Positions 1 through 8,818 of a stretch of 64,000 nucleotides of DNA are shown piece by piece. The translations under genes were made by a program, and so were the position numbers. How positions within the stretch are numbered: the stretch's first letter is position 1; each line of letters opens with the position of its first letter. The notes below the pieces were generated by a model that worked only from the letters and a program-made list of their open reading frames with translations, did not search any database and had not been told where the DNA came from. Origin of the DNA: Oryzibacter oryziterrae (GTDB taxonomy: Bacteria; Pseudomonadota; Alphaproteobacteria; Rhizobiales; Pleomorphomonadaceae). The stretch spans positions 124,001 to 188,000 of the forward strand of contig NZ_JAKJIC010000007.1 in assembly GCF_021864535.1 (NCBI RefSeq), read 5' to 3'.

Positions 1-44
1 GCGCCATCATCGCCGCGCTGACCGCATTCATGGGCGGCAAGTGA
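1..44 (+). CDS. 3' end of an upstream gene, probably histidinol-phosphate aminotransferase (partial)
   Basis: An open frame enters from the left edge and stops at TGA 42-44, giving a C-terminal tail ending AFMGGK. The TGA shares its last base with the ATG of tyrC, so the two genes are translationally coupled. In many Hyphomicrobiales the gene directly before the arogenate/prephenate dehydrogenase is hisC. That identity is inferred from context only, because thirteen residues are too few for recognition. Confidence 0.4.
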   Translation, partial: AIIAALTAFMGGK

Positions 45-964
45 TGGCACCCGCGCTTTTTCGCAAGCTGACGGTCATCGGCATCGGCCTGATCGGCTCG
101 TCCATCGTGCGTGCGGCGCGCGCCTATGAACTGGTCGAGGAAATCACCATCGCCGATCGCGACCCCGCCCATCTTGAGCGGGCGCGCGAACTGGGCATTG
201 CCGACCGCTACTGTCTTGACGCCGGCGAGGCGGTTGAGGACGCCGATCTCGTGATTGCCTGTGTGCCCGTCGGCGCGGTCGAGCAGGTGGCGCTGGCCAT
301 AAAGGACCATCTCAAGCCCGGCGCCATCGTCTCCGACGTCGGCTCGGTGAAGGGTTCGGTGGTCCGGCAGATGCAGCCGCACCTGCCCGCCGGCGTGCAT
401 TTCATCCCGGCCCACCCGGTGGCCGGCACCGAGTATTCCGGTCCTGATGCCGGCTTTGCCGAGCTGTTCCAGAACCGCTGGTCCATCGTCTGCCCCTTCG
501 AGGACAGCGATCCGGCCGCGCTTGATCGCCTGGTCGGCTTCTGGGCCGGCATGGGGGCGAATGTGGAATGCATGAGCGCCGAGCGCCACGACCTGGTGCT
601 GGCGATCACCTCGCACCTGCCGCATCTCATCGCCTATAACATCGTCGGCACGGCTGCCGATCTCGAGAAGGTGACCGAGGGCGAGATCATGAAGTTCTCC
701 GCCGGCGGCTTCCGCGACTTCACCCGCATCGCCGCCTCCGACCCGACCATGTGGCGCGACGTCTTCCTGCACAACAAGGACGCGGTGCTGGAAGTACTCG
801 GTCGCTTTCAGGAGGATCTCTTCGCCCTGCAGCGGCAGATCCGCTGGGGCGAGGGCGACAAGCTGTTCAACCTGTTCACCCGCACCCGCGCCATCCGCAA
901 GGGCATCGTGACCATGGGACAGGACGCCGCCGCCCCCGACTTCGGCCGTTCCGGCAAGAAGTAA
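44..964 (+). CDS. tyrC: prephenate/arogenate (cyclohexadienyl) dehydrogenase
   Basis: Cytosolic NAD(P)-dependent oxidative decarboxylase of tyrosine biosynthesis, turning prephenate and/or arogenate into 4-hydroxyphenylpyruvate or tyrosine. The N-terminal Rossmann fold has the nucleotide motif GIGLIG at residues 13-18. The conserved substrate-site segment HPVAGTEYSG lies near residue 123 and the C-terminal helical dimerisation domain follows. Length (306 aa) is normal for the family. I chose ATG 44 because it overlaps the upstream stop; a GTG three bases earlier is also in frame. Whether prephenate or arogenate is preferred cannot be read from the sequence. Confidence 0.92.
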   Translation: MAPALFRKLTVIGIGLIGSSIVRAARAYELVEEITIADRDPAHLERARELGIADRYCLDAGEAVEDADLVIACVPVGAVEQVALAIKDHLKPGAIVSDVGSVKGSVVRQMQPHLPAGVHFIPAHPVAGTEYSGPDAGFAELFQNRWSIVCPFEDSDPAALDRLVGFWAGMGANVECMSAERHDLVLAITSHLPHLIAYNIVGTAADLEKVTEGEIMKFSAGGFRDFTRIAASDPTMWRDVFLHNKDAVLEVLGRFQEDLFALQRQIRWGEGDKLFNLFTRTRAIRKGIVTMGQDAAAPDFGRSGKK

Positions 965-984
965 CGCGACCGGACAGAACCGCT

Positions 985-1971
985 TCAGAACAGCGGCGCG
1001 ACACGGCCAAGGGCCATGGCGCCCGCGCTCACCTTGCCGCCATCGGCGATGGAGAGATCGATCTGCCGGTCGCCATTCACCGGCTTGCCCATCAGCAGCA
1101 TCGCCGTGCCAAGCCCTGCCACCGCCGGATTGAGCGGCTTGCCGGATGTCTTGGCCAGTGCGATCAGCGCCTCGGGCTTGTGGCCGGTCAGCGTAACGCT
1201 GCCCGTGGGATAGCCGTCGGCGTCCACACCGCCCTGCCCCACCGCCTTGAACGTGGTTTCGCCCAGCGACAGCGTCACGTCCCGCACCAGCAACTGCCCT
1301 CCGGCCGCGCTCCAGCTGGGCAGATCGCCACCGGCGACCATGACCTTGGTCAGGGACAGATCGGCGCTGCCGTCCGCCGGTGCCGGCAGCAGCGTGTCCG
1401 GCGCGCGACCAATGGTCAGCCCCTTGAAGCTGGCGGCAAGATCGGCGTCTTCCGGCTGGTCCGGGTTGCCGCGCACATGCGCTTCGGCATGGGCCATGGC
1501 CGTGGCGAAACGGCCCGCGCCGGCCACCTCGCCCTCCACGTCCAGACCGTCGCCGGCGAGCGACAGGCGCTCGAGCCGCTCCTTCTCGAAACGCAGGCTC
1601 GCGACCAGGGAAGAGAAGGTGGCAACGGCCGTGCTGCCGTCGGGGGCCGCCACACGCACCGGCGCCTCCACGGCAAAGCGCAGGAGATGCCAGTCGTCGA
1701 TGACGCCGGTGCCCACAAGGCGCGCCATTTCCACATGCGTGCCGTCGGGCATGTCGACGGTGGGATGAAGGCAGGTCAGATCCATGCGGAAGGGCCAGCC
1801 GGAGATCTCGCGCTGCGGACAGGTGAGACGCACGCCGGCATTGCGCTCCAGATCGGTCAGGAAGGGCTCCACCTGGCCGGCGAGCCAATGTCGGGCATAG
1901 AGCCAGGCCCCCGTCCAACCGCCCGCAACAACGACGATCGCTCCGGCGAGCGCAATCCACTTTCCACGCAT
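985..1971 (-). CDS. DUF2125 family envelope protein
   Basis: A 328-residue protein beginning with a short basic stretch and a hydrophobic segment (about residues 5-25, ending near GAWLYARHW), so it is probably secreted or anchored in the inner membrane with a periplasmic body. The rest is beta-rich, with LTC..HPTVD and LTGHKPEAL-like segments typical of DUF2125, a family of unknown function common beside tyrC and the ChaC gene in Hyphomicrobiales. It converges with tyrC (20-bp gap). ATG 1971 is preferred over the in-frame GTG 1989 because the hydrophobic signal then starts at the N-terminus. Confidence 0.75.
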   Translation of the reverse strand: MRGKWIALAGAIVVVAGGWTGAWLYARHWLAGQVEPFLTDLERNAGVRLTCPQREISGWPFRMDLTCLHPTVDMPDGTHVEMARLVGTGVIDDWHLLRFAVEAPVRVAAPDGSTAVATFSSLVASLRFEKERLERLSLAGDGLDVEGEVAGAGRFATAMAHAEAHVRGNPDQPEDADLAASFKGLTIGRAPDTLLPAPADGSADLSLTKVMVAGGDLPSWSAAGGQLLVRDVTLSLGETTFKAVGQGGVDADGYPTGSVTLTGHKPEALIALAKTSGKPLNPAVAGLGTAMLLMGKPVNGDRQIDLSIADGGKVSAGAMALGRVAPLF

Positions 1972-2158
1972 TCGCTGTCCCGTTTCCACTCAAGCGCCGA
2001 ACTTCCGGCCCTCAGACCAAGCCCGGGGCCTTTTCCGGATAGCCAAGGTGATGTAGGAGATCGCGCCTGCGACAGCCGGTCACCGACGTTCATCCCTGAC
2101 ATTGCAAATCAGCCCGTTGAAATGTCTGATATAGAGGTGTTGCGGCGAAAGGAAGGTC

Positions 2159-2692
2159 ATGAGCGACAATCTGTGGGTCTTCGGCTATGGCTCGCTGATG
2201 TGGAACCCCGGCTTTGCCCATCGGCGTGCCGTCAAGGCGAAGCTGCATGGCGCGCACCGGCGCCTGTGCATCTATTCGACCCACTACCGCGGCACCAAGG
2301 AAAAGCCCGGCCTCGTCTATGGCCTCGATCGCGGCGGCAGCTGCATCGGTCTGGCCTTCGAGGTTGACCATGCCGAACGCGAAGAGGTGGTGGACTATTT
2401 GCGCAAGCGCGAGCAGATCTCCGACGTCTATCTCGAGGTCCTGCGCCCCGTGCGTCTCGCCGATGGCGCCATCGTCAACGCCATGACCTATGTGGCCAAT
2501 GCCGCCCATCCGCAATATGCGCCGCAGATCGCCCACGAGGCGACCGTCGACATCCTGCGGCAGAGCCGCGGCATCGCCGGCCCCAACTGTGATTACGTGA
2601 TCGCCACAGCCCTGCAGCTTCGCAAGCTCGGCATCGTCGACCGCAGGACCGAAGCCCTTGCCCGCGAGCTTGAACGGACCCTTGAGGCCTGA
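2159..2692 (+). CDS. ChaC-type glutathione-specific gamma-glutamylcyclotransferase
   Basis: Predicted to cleave the gamma-glutamyl group of glutathione to 5-oxoproline and Cys-Gly in the cytosol. The N-terminus carries the family's substrate-binding motif VFGYGSLMW (residues 7-15), and the segment YLRKREQ around residues 80-86 holds the candidate catalytic glutamate (E85). Length (177 aa) fits the short bacterial ChaC-like enzymes. A strong purine-rich ribosome site (AAGGAAGG) lies just upstream of ATG 2159. The stop codon abuts the stop of the convergent plsC with no intervening base. Confidence 0.88.
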   Translation: MSDNLWVFGYGSLMWNPGFAHRRAVKAKLHGAHRRLCIYSTHYRGTKEKPGLVYGLDRGGSCIGLAFEVDHAEREEVVDYLRKREQISDVYLEVLRPVRLADGAIVNAMTYVANAAHPQYAPQIAHEATVDILRQSRGIAGPNCDYVIATALQLRKLGIVDRRTEALARELERTLEA

Positions 2693-3469
2693 TCAGGCCG
2701 ACGGTGCCTTGAGCGCGTCGACACGGGCGAGGGCCGACGGCGGCAGGTCGTCGCCGCGCGCAGCCGCCTCCAGAATGAGACGATCGCAACCGGCTTCGAG
2801 ATCGGCCTGCAGACGCTTCAGCATCTCCTTGAGCCCCAGACCGGGCGGAATGGGCGCCAGCACTTCGGCAACGATGGTCCCGCGCCGGTGCACCAGCGCC
2901 TTGCGCGGCCAGCAGGTGCCCGAGTTGAGCGCGATCGGCACAACGGGCACCTTGAGCTCGCCATAGAGAAAGGCGATGCCGCTCTTGTAGGCCGGCTCTG
3001 CTCCGGCCGGGCGCCGCGTTCCCTCGGGAAACAACACCACCTTCTGCCCGGCGTTGACGCGTGCGCGCGCTTCCTCCGTCATCTGCTTCATGGCGGACGC
3101 GCCCTTGCCGCGGTTGACCGGAATCATCCGCGCCGCCGCCAGCCACCAGCCGAACAGCGGAATCCATGTGAGCTCCCGCTTCAGGATGAAGGCGGGGTCG
3201 CCGATATGGGGCATCAGTGCAATGGTTTCCCATGTGGACTGGTGCTTGATCGCCAGGATCGCGCCGCCCTTCGGCAGACGGTCGAAGTTGCGGAACTCAT
3301 GGCGAATGCCGGTGATCACCTGATGACCGCCCATGATGATCCGCGCCCACAGCCGCGCCGCGGCCATCGCGCCCGACCTGCCGAACAGCATGGCCGGCGA
3401 GAGGAGGATCATCAGGACCAGCGTGCCCACAAAGAAATAGACGCTGTAGAGGAGGGAGCGAACGAGCAT
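2693..3469 (-). CDS. plsC: 1-acyl-sn-glycerol-3-phosphate acyltransferase (PlsC family)
   Basis: Inner-membrane enzyme adding the second acyl chain to lysophosphatidic acid during phospholipid synthesis, or an acyltransferase of the same superfamily. It has an N-terminal transmembrane segment (residues 5-28), the motif FPEGTR (residues 147-152) and a C-terminal proline-containing PIALNSG segment. The first catalytic motif reads HQSTWE, that is H-X4-E rather than the canonical H-X4-D (H76/E81). ATG 3469 is chosen because a longer frame would run into the upstream ydcF gene and lacks membrane character. It is the last gene of the ftsE-ftsX-ydcF-plsC run. Confidence 0.87.
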   Translation of the reverse strand: MLVRSLLYSVYFFVGTLVLMILLSPAMLFGRSGAMAAARLWARIIMGGHQVITGIRHEFRNFDRLPKGGAILAIKHQSTWETIALMPHIGDPAFILKRELTWIPLFGWWLAAARMIPVNRGKGASAMKQMTEEARARVNAGQKVVLFPEGTRRPAGAEPAYKSGIAFLYGELKVPVVPIALNSGTCWPRKALVHRRGTIVAEVLAPIPPGLGLKEMLKRLQADLEAGCDRLILEAAARGDDLPPSALARVDALKAPSA

Positions 3470-3521
3470 TGCAGGAAATCCAGGGACGTAAGACAAACCA
3501 GGCGATCGTCGGGCCGGCGAC

Positions 3522-4268
3522 TCATCCCGCCGCGTTGGCCAGCGCCTCCGCAAGCCCTTCGATGCCGCCGAGGCTGAGACGAACGCGTGTGGCCATATAC
3601 TTCACGTATTCGGCCAAGAGAAGGGTCATGGTCTCCTCATTGCTATACCAGCGGTCGAGGCCCAGTCGCTGTCGCGACACCGGATAGGCAATGAGGCGAA
3701 TGTCCGGCATGGCATGCGACAGTTCCAGCATGGCCCGCGGCATGTGATAGGCCGATGTCACCACGATCAGCGACAGAAAGCCGTTGCGACGCGCCCATTT
3801 GGCGGTCTCCAGCGCATTGCCGACGGTGTTGGCGGCGCGGTGATCGAGATCGACGCAGCATTTCATGATGTCGGGGCCGGCATCGACCATGCGCCCGATC
3901 TGCCGGGCATTGGTGTCCGGATGCACGCCGGAGATCAGGAGGCGCCGCGCCTTGCCTTCGGAGATGAGCTCCACCGCGCCGGCGATGCGTTCGGCCCCGC
4001 CCGTCAGCACCACGATGCCGTCGGCCACCAGCGGATCGGGCGGCACCTGGGACGCCACGATATCGGCGAACTTGAAGAAGCCGCCGATGAAGAAGCCGGA
4101 CAGCACCAGACCAAGACTGAGAAGAAAGGCGGCCAAACCCCTCAGAAGATGCCGCCGGGACGACCGCGGCGGCTCTGCCGCCACCCCGCGCGCACCCGTC
4201 CCGACGTCGGGGACGGCGGGCGAATCAGGGCCGGTCTGGTCGGGCGCCGAAAGCATCATGGCCAACAT
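3522..4268 (-). CDS. YdcF/SanA-like (DUF218) membrane protein
   Basis: About 248 residues. A cytoplasmic head rich in Pro and Arg is followed by one transmembrane segment (LLRGLAAFLLSLGLVLSG region) and a periplasmic DUF218 domain with the motifs VVLTGG, LLISGV and VVTSAYHMPRA. YdcF/SanA/ElyC proteins are linked to envelope integrity and peptidoglycan-lipid carrier metabolism, but the reaction is not settled. It lies between ftsX (60 bp upstream) and plsC (52 bp downstream) on the same strand, a conserved arrangement that supports an envelope or division role. ATG 4268 is the first ATG; 4259 and 4256 are alternatives. Confidence 0.8.
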   Translation of the reverse strand: MLAMMLSAPDQTGPDSPAVPDVGTGARGVAAEPPRSSRRHLLRGLAAFLLSLGLVLSGFFIGGFFKFADIVASQVPPDPLVADGIVVLTGGAERIAGAVELISEGKARRLLISGVHPDTNARQIGRMVDAGPDIMKCCVDLDHRAANTVGNALETAKWARRNGFLSLIVVTSAYHMPRAMLELSHAMPDIRLIAYPVSRQRLGLDRWYSNEETMTLLLAEYVKYMATRVRLSLGGIEGLAEALANAAG

Positions 4269-4328
4269 GATATGAAATGCCCGACCCGTTGACAAATCGG
4301 GCGGGATACCGTGGGTCGCCAGCCTGCC

Positions 4329-5285
4329 TCAGGCCATGGCCTGCAACGAACGGCGCACCGCAAGGCGCGACGTGGCGGCCGTCAACGCCGCCACCGCCAC
4401 CACCAGTGCGCCGATCCAGCCATAGGCACGCCAGCCGATTTCGAAACTGCCGACCAGCGCTTCGATCTGATCGGCACCTGGGCGGCCGGCCGCCCCGCTC
4501 AGCCACCAGCTGAGCAGCCCCAGGACAGCCACGGCACTGCCGCCGCCGATCGCGCCGCCCTTCATGCCCAGCAGCAGGAAATGCCGCTGGAACTCGCCGG
4601 CAATGAAGCGATCCTCGGCGCCGCAGAAATGCAGCACCTCGATCACGTCGCGGTTGCCGGCCATGGCCGCGCGCGTGGCAAAGACGATCGACAGCACCAT
4701 GGCCGTCAGCATCAGCACCAGCACGCCGAGGCCGGCGAACACCATGGAATTGGCCATGGCCGCCAGACGGTCCACCCAGATCGCGTGGTCATCGACACTG
4801 CCGCCGCGCACCTGCGCCGTCACCTGGGCCGCCAGATCCTTGACGCTGAACGCTCCGGGATCGTCGATGGTGACAACGACCAGACGCGGCACCGGCAGGC
4901 TGCCGAGATCGACGCCCGCCCCGAGCCAGGGCTCGAGAAGCCGCGAGGTCTCCTGATCGGTGAGGCCATGCGCACTGCCCACGCCCGGAAATTCCTGCGC
5001 CAGCGCCACGGCCTTGGCCACCTCGGCGGACATGTCGCTGCCGTCGATGGGGCGCACCTCGATGGTCACCTCCCGGCCGATCTCGGACTCCCAGCCTTGC
5101 GCCGCCTGCGAAACCAGCGACACGCCGGCAATGGTCAGGCCGGCCAGAAAGGCCATGATGGAGATCACCAGCACCAGCGCCCGCCCGGCGATGGTCTGTG
5201 GCGGCACCAGCGGCAGACGCCCGCGCTGCGGATGTTCGACCGCCTTGACCGGGCGCGCCAGCTTTTCGGAGGCCGGCTTGCTCAT
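4329..5285 (-). CDS. ftsX: cell division protein FtsX (ABC-type permease)
   Basis: Membrane partner of FtsE in the divisome. In other bacteria FtsEX transmits ATP hydrolysis to periplasmic peptidoglycan-hydrolase activators. The 318-residue protein has a basic N-terminus, a first membrane helix near residues 33-55 (LVLVISIMAFLAGLTI), a large periplasmic loop containing the EVTIEVRPIDG segment, and three more helices towards the C-terminus, matching FtsX topology. Its ATG overlaps the ftsE stop codon by four bases, so the two are coupled. Confidence 0.9.
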   Translation of the reverse strand: MSKPASEKLARPVKAVEHPQRGRLPLVPPQTIAGRALVLVISIMAFLAGLTIAGVSLVSQAAQGWESEIGREVTIEVRPIDGSDMSAEVAKAVALAQEFPGVGSAHGLTDQETSRLLEPWLGAGVDLGSLPVPRLVVVTIDDPGAFSVKDLAAQVTAQVRGGSVDDHAIWVDRLAAMANSMVFAGLGVLVLMLTAMVLSIVFATRAAMAGNRDVIEVLHFCGAEDRFIAGEFQRHFLLLGMKGGAIGGGSAVAVLGLLSWWLSGAAGRPGADQIEALVGSFEIGWRAYGWIGALVVAVAALTAATSRLAVRRSLQAMA

Positions 5286-5941
5286 TCGTAGATCTCCAGC
5301 CGTCCATCGGTGAGCACGAGACGGCGTGCGTCCACCTGCTCCATCAGCGTCAGATCATGGGTTGCGATCACCACCGCCGTCCCGAGGCGATTCATCTCGT
5401 AGAACAGGCGCAGCAGCCGCTTGGCGAGCGGCGGATCCACGTTGCCGGTCGGCTCGTCCGCCAGCAGGAATTCCGGCTTGGTGATCAGTGCCCGCGCAAT
5501 CGCCGCCCGTTGCTTCTCACCGCCCGACAGGACCGGCGGGTAGACATGCTTGCGGTCCCCAAGGCCCACCCAGTCAAGAAGATCCACCACGTCGGCGCGA
5601 TAGCTTGCCTCATCCTGCCCGAGCACGCGGTAGGGTAGCGCCACATTCTCATAGGTGGTCAGATGGTCGAGCAGGCGAAACTCCTGGAACACGACACCGA
5701 TACGACGGCGCAATCCGGGCATCTCGCGCGGCGTGATGCGCGCCGTGTCCTGATTGAAGATGGAGATCAGCCCCCGCGTCGGCTTCAGGTTGAGAAACAG
5801 GAGCCGCAGCAGCGTCGTCTTGCCCGCACCGGACGGCCCGGTCAGAAACTGAAAGGAATGCGGATCGATGCGGAAGGTGAGATCACTCAGCACTTCCGGC
5901 CCCATCCCATAACGCAAGCCGACATTCTCAAAGCGAATCAC
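5282..5941 (-). CDS. ftsE: cell division ATP-binding protein FtsE
   Basis: Cytoplasmic ABC ATPase that pairs with FtsX at the division septum. All hallmarks are present in 219 residues: Walker A GPSGAGKTT (35-43), Q-loop VVFQEFRLL (about 83-91), signature LSGGEKQ (138-144), Walker B FLLADEP (158-164) and the H-loop THD. The start is a GTG at 5941. The upstream region towards 6175 holds an exact TTAA-N7-TTAA box, suggesting cell-cycle control of ftsEX. Confidence 0.93.
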   Translation of the reverse strand: MIRFENVGLRYGMGPEVLSDLTFRIDPHSFQFLTGPSGAGKTTLLRLLFLNLKPTRGLISIFNQDTARITPREMPGLRRRIGVVFQEFRLLDHLTTYENVALPYRVLGQDEASYRADVVDLLDWVGLGDRKHVYPPVLSGGEKQRAAIARALITKPEFLLADEPTGNVDPPLAKRLLRLFYEMNRLGTAVVIATHDLTLMEQVDARRLVLTDGRLEIYE

Positions 5942-6067
5942 AGTCTGGTCTCGTCCCGGCTGGCCCGTCGCGCGGCAAATATCTTGACGTCAATGTCGCT
6001 CCCAACCGCGCCGAATCGATGGCCGGCGCAGCGGAAGCCGCAGGATTTTATCCTTCGGGCATTGTTC

Positions 6068-6082
6068 TTAACGTTTCATTAA
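6068..6082. promoter_or_regulatory. exact CtrA-type binding box (TTAA-N7-TTAA)
   Basis: The sequence TTAA-CGTTTCA-TTAA lies in the divergent region between ftsE (GTG at 5941) and the zinc-ribbon gene (ATG at 6175). It matches the full CtrA consensus known from Caulobacter and rhizobia. It could control either gene. A second box with almost the same spacer lies at 27449-27463. Confidence 0.65.
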
Positions 6083-6174
6083 GCATGTTCGCTCTCCTTG
6101 GACACAAGTCAGAAAACCGTGTGCGCGCGGGCGTGATTCGCGTGCGGCGATCAACCAGGCAGGCGAGCCGGCGG

Positions 6175-7134
6175 ATGAGGATTGTTTGCCCAAGTTGCGA
6201 AGCAAGTTACCAGCTGGCCGATGGCGCTCTGGGCTCCACCGGCCGCAAGGTGCGATGCGCCCGCTGCGGCAACGTCTGGCACGCCTTTCCGGCCGAACAG
6301 CCACCGCCACCTGAACCCGACGCCTGGGCCTCAGCCTTCGAATCTGCCCCTCAGCCGGAGCCGTCGGACGACGAGTGGAAGGAAGCGATTGCCGGAGATC
6401 AGCAACCGACCCGCAAATCCGATCCCTTCGACGATATCGACGTGGACGCCGAGCCGGATGCGGCCGCAAGCGAGCCAGATCCCCTGCCTCCCGTGCCATC
6501 GGCTCCGGTCCCGGTTGCCCCTGCGGTCTTTGGCAATGCAGCCGGCGACACCGACGAGGCTGCCGGTCCGGACGGGCCGACCATCGAGCCCACACCGGCC
6601 GGCTTCGAACCGGAAAAGCGCATCAAGCTCGGGGCAAGGAAGAAGAAGTCGTCCACGCGCCAGCGCAGCGCCGCCGCCGTCTGGGCCATAGACAAACATC
6701 TCTCGACGCCGGTGGCAGGCGCGCTGCTGCTCGGCTTTCTCATGATGCTGGTCGTCACCGCCCTGTTTGCGCGGGTCAGCATTGTCCGGGCCTTCCCCGA
6801 CTTCGCCGGCCTCTATGCGTCGGTTGGCCTGGAAGTGAACCTGCGCGGCATGCGCTTCGACAGTGTGCAGACCCATCGCGAATCCGATGGCGCCACCCCG
6901 GTGCTGGTGATCGACGGCAACATCCAGAACCTCACCGTCGACACCCAGAAGCTGCCCGCCCTGCGCATCACCCTGAAGTCGGCCACCGGTCGCGACGTCT
7001 ACGCCTGGAACTACGCCCTGCCGCAGACCACGATCGATCCGGACGCCACCTTGCACTTCAAGACACGCCTCATGGCCCCGCCCGATGCGGCCACCATGGC
7101 GGAAGTGCGGTTTACAGACGATCGTGCGCCGTAA
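6175..7134 (+). CDS. MJ0042-type zinc-ribbon membrane protein
   Basis: A 319-residue protein of unknown role with three parts. The N-terminal MJ0042 zinc ribbon has the pairs C5-P-S-C8 and C28-A-R-C31. A long acidic, Pro/Glu/Asp-rich linker runs over about residues 40-160. One transmembrane segment (about 178-200, VAGALLLGFLMMLVV) is followed by a roughly 120-residue beta-rich extracytoplasmic domain (VNLRGM...VLVIDGNIQNL). Proteins with this layout are common in Alphaproteobacteria and often carry DUF3426-like C-termini. ATG 6175 is chosen because the zinc ribbon starts there; upstream in-frame sequence has no motif. A CtrA-type box lies about 95 bp upstream. Confidence 0.8.
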   Translation: MRIVCPSCEASYQLADGALGSTGRKVRCARCGNVWHAFPAEQPPPPEPDAWASAFESAPQPEPSDDEWKEAIAGDQQPTRKSDPFDDIDVDAEPDAAASEPDPLPPVPSAPVPVAPAVFGNAAGDTDEAAGPDGPTIEPTPAGFEPEKRIKLGARKKKSSTRQRSAAAVWAIDKHLSTPVAGALLLGFLMMLVVTALFARVSIVRAFPDFAGLYASVGLEVNLRGMRFDSVQTHRESDGATPVLVIDGNIQNLTVDTQKLPALRITLKSATGRDVYAWNYALPQTTIDPDATLHFKTRLMAPPDAATMAEVRFTDDRAP

Positions 7135-7173
7135 TATAGCTCTGCCATTGTGGCTGACGGTCAAGGATATGTG

Positions 7174-7707
7174 ATGCCGGCGAAAAAAGTGGACGTGCTG
7201 TTTTCGGAAGACGTGATTTCCGAGCGCATCAATGCCTTGGCGACGGATATCGCCACCTGGGCGCCCAAGGATCTGATGGTCATCGCCATCCTCAAGGGCA
7301 GCTTCATGTTTGCCGCGGATCTGCTGCGCGCCCTGCATCGCGAGGGCCTGGAGCCGCAGGTGGAGTTCATGATGCTCTCGAGCTACGGCACGGGCACCAC
7401 CTCCTCGGGCATCGTCAAGATCGTCCGCGACATCGACACCGACGTCGCCGGCCGCTCGGTGCTGATCGTCGACGACATCCTGGAATCGGGCCGCACGCTG
7501 GCCTTTGCCAAGCGCCTGACCGAGGAACGCGGCGCCAGCAACGTAAAGATCGCCGTGCTGCTCGACAAGCCGGGCAAGCGCAAGGCGGCCATCGAGGCGG
7601 ATCTGGTGGGCTTCGAATGCGCCGACGTCTTCGTTGTCGGCTATGGCATGGATGCTGCACACGCCTATCGGCAGCTGCCGTTTGTCGGTGTCGTGCGCGA
7701 AGGCTAA
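7174..7707 (+). CDS. hpt: hypoxanthine phosphoribosyltransferase
   Basis: Cytosolic purine salvage enzyme converting hypoxanthine (and probably guanine) plus PRPP to IMP or GMP. The PRPP-binding motif VLIVDDILESGRTL lies at about residues 96-109, and the flexible-loop segment SSYGTGT at 69-75. With ATG 7174 the protein is 177 aa, matching E. coli Hpt (178 aa), and AAGGA sits about 9 bp upstream. A GTG at 7150 would add eight residues without support. It is followed 83 bp later by cpdR, a neighbour seen in related genomes. Confidence 0.9.
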   Translation: MPAKKVDVLFSEDVISERINALATDIATWAPKDLMVIAILKGSFMFAADLLRALHREGLEPQVEFMMLSSYGTGTTSSGIVKIVRDIDTDVAGRSVLIVDDILESGRTLAFAKRLTEERGASNVKIAVLLDKPGKRKAAIEADLVGFECADVFVVGYGMDAAHAYRQLPFVGVVREG

Positions 7708-7790
7708 CCTGCCTTTAATCATGCCGATCTATTGGGGTTTGATAAAAGCTGGCTCATAATGGGCGGCGCAAACACGGTGGAGACAAGGCA

Positions 7791-8186
7791 ATGGCGCGCA
7801 TTCTTCTGACCGAGGACGACGAATCGGTTCGCGCCTTCGTCAAGAGAGCGCTGGAGCTCGACGGCCATGACGTCACGGCCGCCGAGGACGGCGGCATGGC
7901 GCTCGAGATCCTGCAGGAGCGCCGCGCCGACTTCGACCTCTTGCTGTCCGACATCATGATGCCGGTGATGGACGGCATTGCCCTGGCGCTTGCCACCGCC
8001 CGCGACTGGCCCGATCTCACCATCCTCCTGATGACCGGCTTTGCCGACCAGCGCGAGCGCGCCCATGGTCTCGACGCGCTCGTCCATGACGTCATCCCCA
8101 AGCCCTTCACGCTGAGTGAGATCCGCCGGGCCGTTGCCAGTGCGCTGGCGGCCACCGACGAGACCTCCATGCTGCGCTCTGCCTGA
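7791..8186 (+). CDS. cpdR: single-domain response regulator CpdR
   Basis: A stand-alone receiver domain of 131 residues closely resembling CpdR from memory: opening [14 protein letters not shown], acidic pocket E8/D9/D10, phospho-acceptor D54 in [10 protein letters not shown] in [17 protein letters not shown] and K in PKPF. In Caulobacter unphosphorylated CpdR primes ClpXP to degrade CtrA, PdeA and other substrates, with phosphate supplied by CckA-ChpT. Its presence fits the CtrA-type boxes in this window. The protein has no output domain. Confidence 0.9.
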   Translation: MARILLTEDDESVRAFVKRALELDGHDVTAAEDGGMALEILQERRADFDLLLSDIMMPVMDGIALALATARDWPDLTILLMTGFADQRERAHGLDALVHDVIPKPFTLSEIRRAVASALAATDETSMLRSA

Positions 8187-8202
8187 ACGGCGCCCCTTCG
8201 CC

Positions 8203-8781
8203 TCAGCGCGTCTGCCCGGGCACCCAGAGCACGTCCCCCGCTCCTTGGGCATTGACCCAGCGGCTCGCCACGAACAGGAAGTCCGACAGGCGGTTGAGAT
8301 AGCGGACCGCATCCGGGTTGACCCGCTCGCCGGCAAGCGAGGCCAGTTCCACCGCGTCGCGCTCGGCGCGCCGGCAAACGGTGCGGGCCAGATGCAGGCA
8401 GGCTGCCGCCGGAGCGCCGCCGGGCAGCACGAAGGATTTGAGCGGTTCGAGATCGGCGTTGAGGAGATCGATCTCCTCTTCGAGCCGCTCCACCTGCGCG
8501 GCCACGATGCGCAAGGGCTCCCACTTGGGCGGCTCATCGCTTTCCGGCAAGGACAGGTCGCCGCCGAGATCGAACAGATCGTTCTGGATGCGCCCGAGCA
8601 TCCCATCGAGGTCCGGCATCGCCGCCGTATGCAGGCGCACCAGACCGATGGTCGCATTTGTCTCGTCAACCGTGCCGTAGCAGGCCACGCGCAGATCATA
8701 TTTCGGCCGGCGCTCGCCCGAGGAGAGCCCCGTCGTACCGTCGTCGCCCGTGCGGGTATAGATGCGGTTGAGACGAACCAT
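8203..8781 (-). CDS. cob(I)yrinic acid a,c-diamide adenosyltransferase, PduO type
   Basis: Transfers the 5'-deoxyadenosyl group of ATP to reduced corrinoid, making adenosylcobalamin. The 192-residue protein has the PduO-type N-terminal motif [14 protein letters not shown] (residues 9-22), the conserved YGTVDETNA segment and the C-terminal [16 protein letters not shown] signature. It converges with cpdR (16-bp gap) and lies 37 bp downstream of a small membrane protein gene on the same strand. No cobalamin riboswitch was seen upstream. Confidence 0.9.
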   Translation of the reverse strand: MVRLNRIYTRTGDDGTTGLSSGERRPKYDLRVACYGTVDETNATIGLVRLHTAAMPDLDGMLGRIQNDLFDLGGDLSLPESDEPPKWEPLRIVAAQVERLEEEIDLLNADLEPLKSFVLPGGAPAAACLHLARTVCRRAERDAVELASLAGERVNPDAVRYLNRLSDFLFVASRWVNAQGAGDVLWVPGQTR

Positions 8782-8818
8782 CAGTCTTGTCCTTCCACCT
8801 GACGCCTGTCGACCAAGC

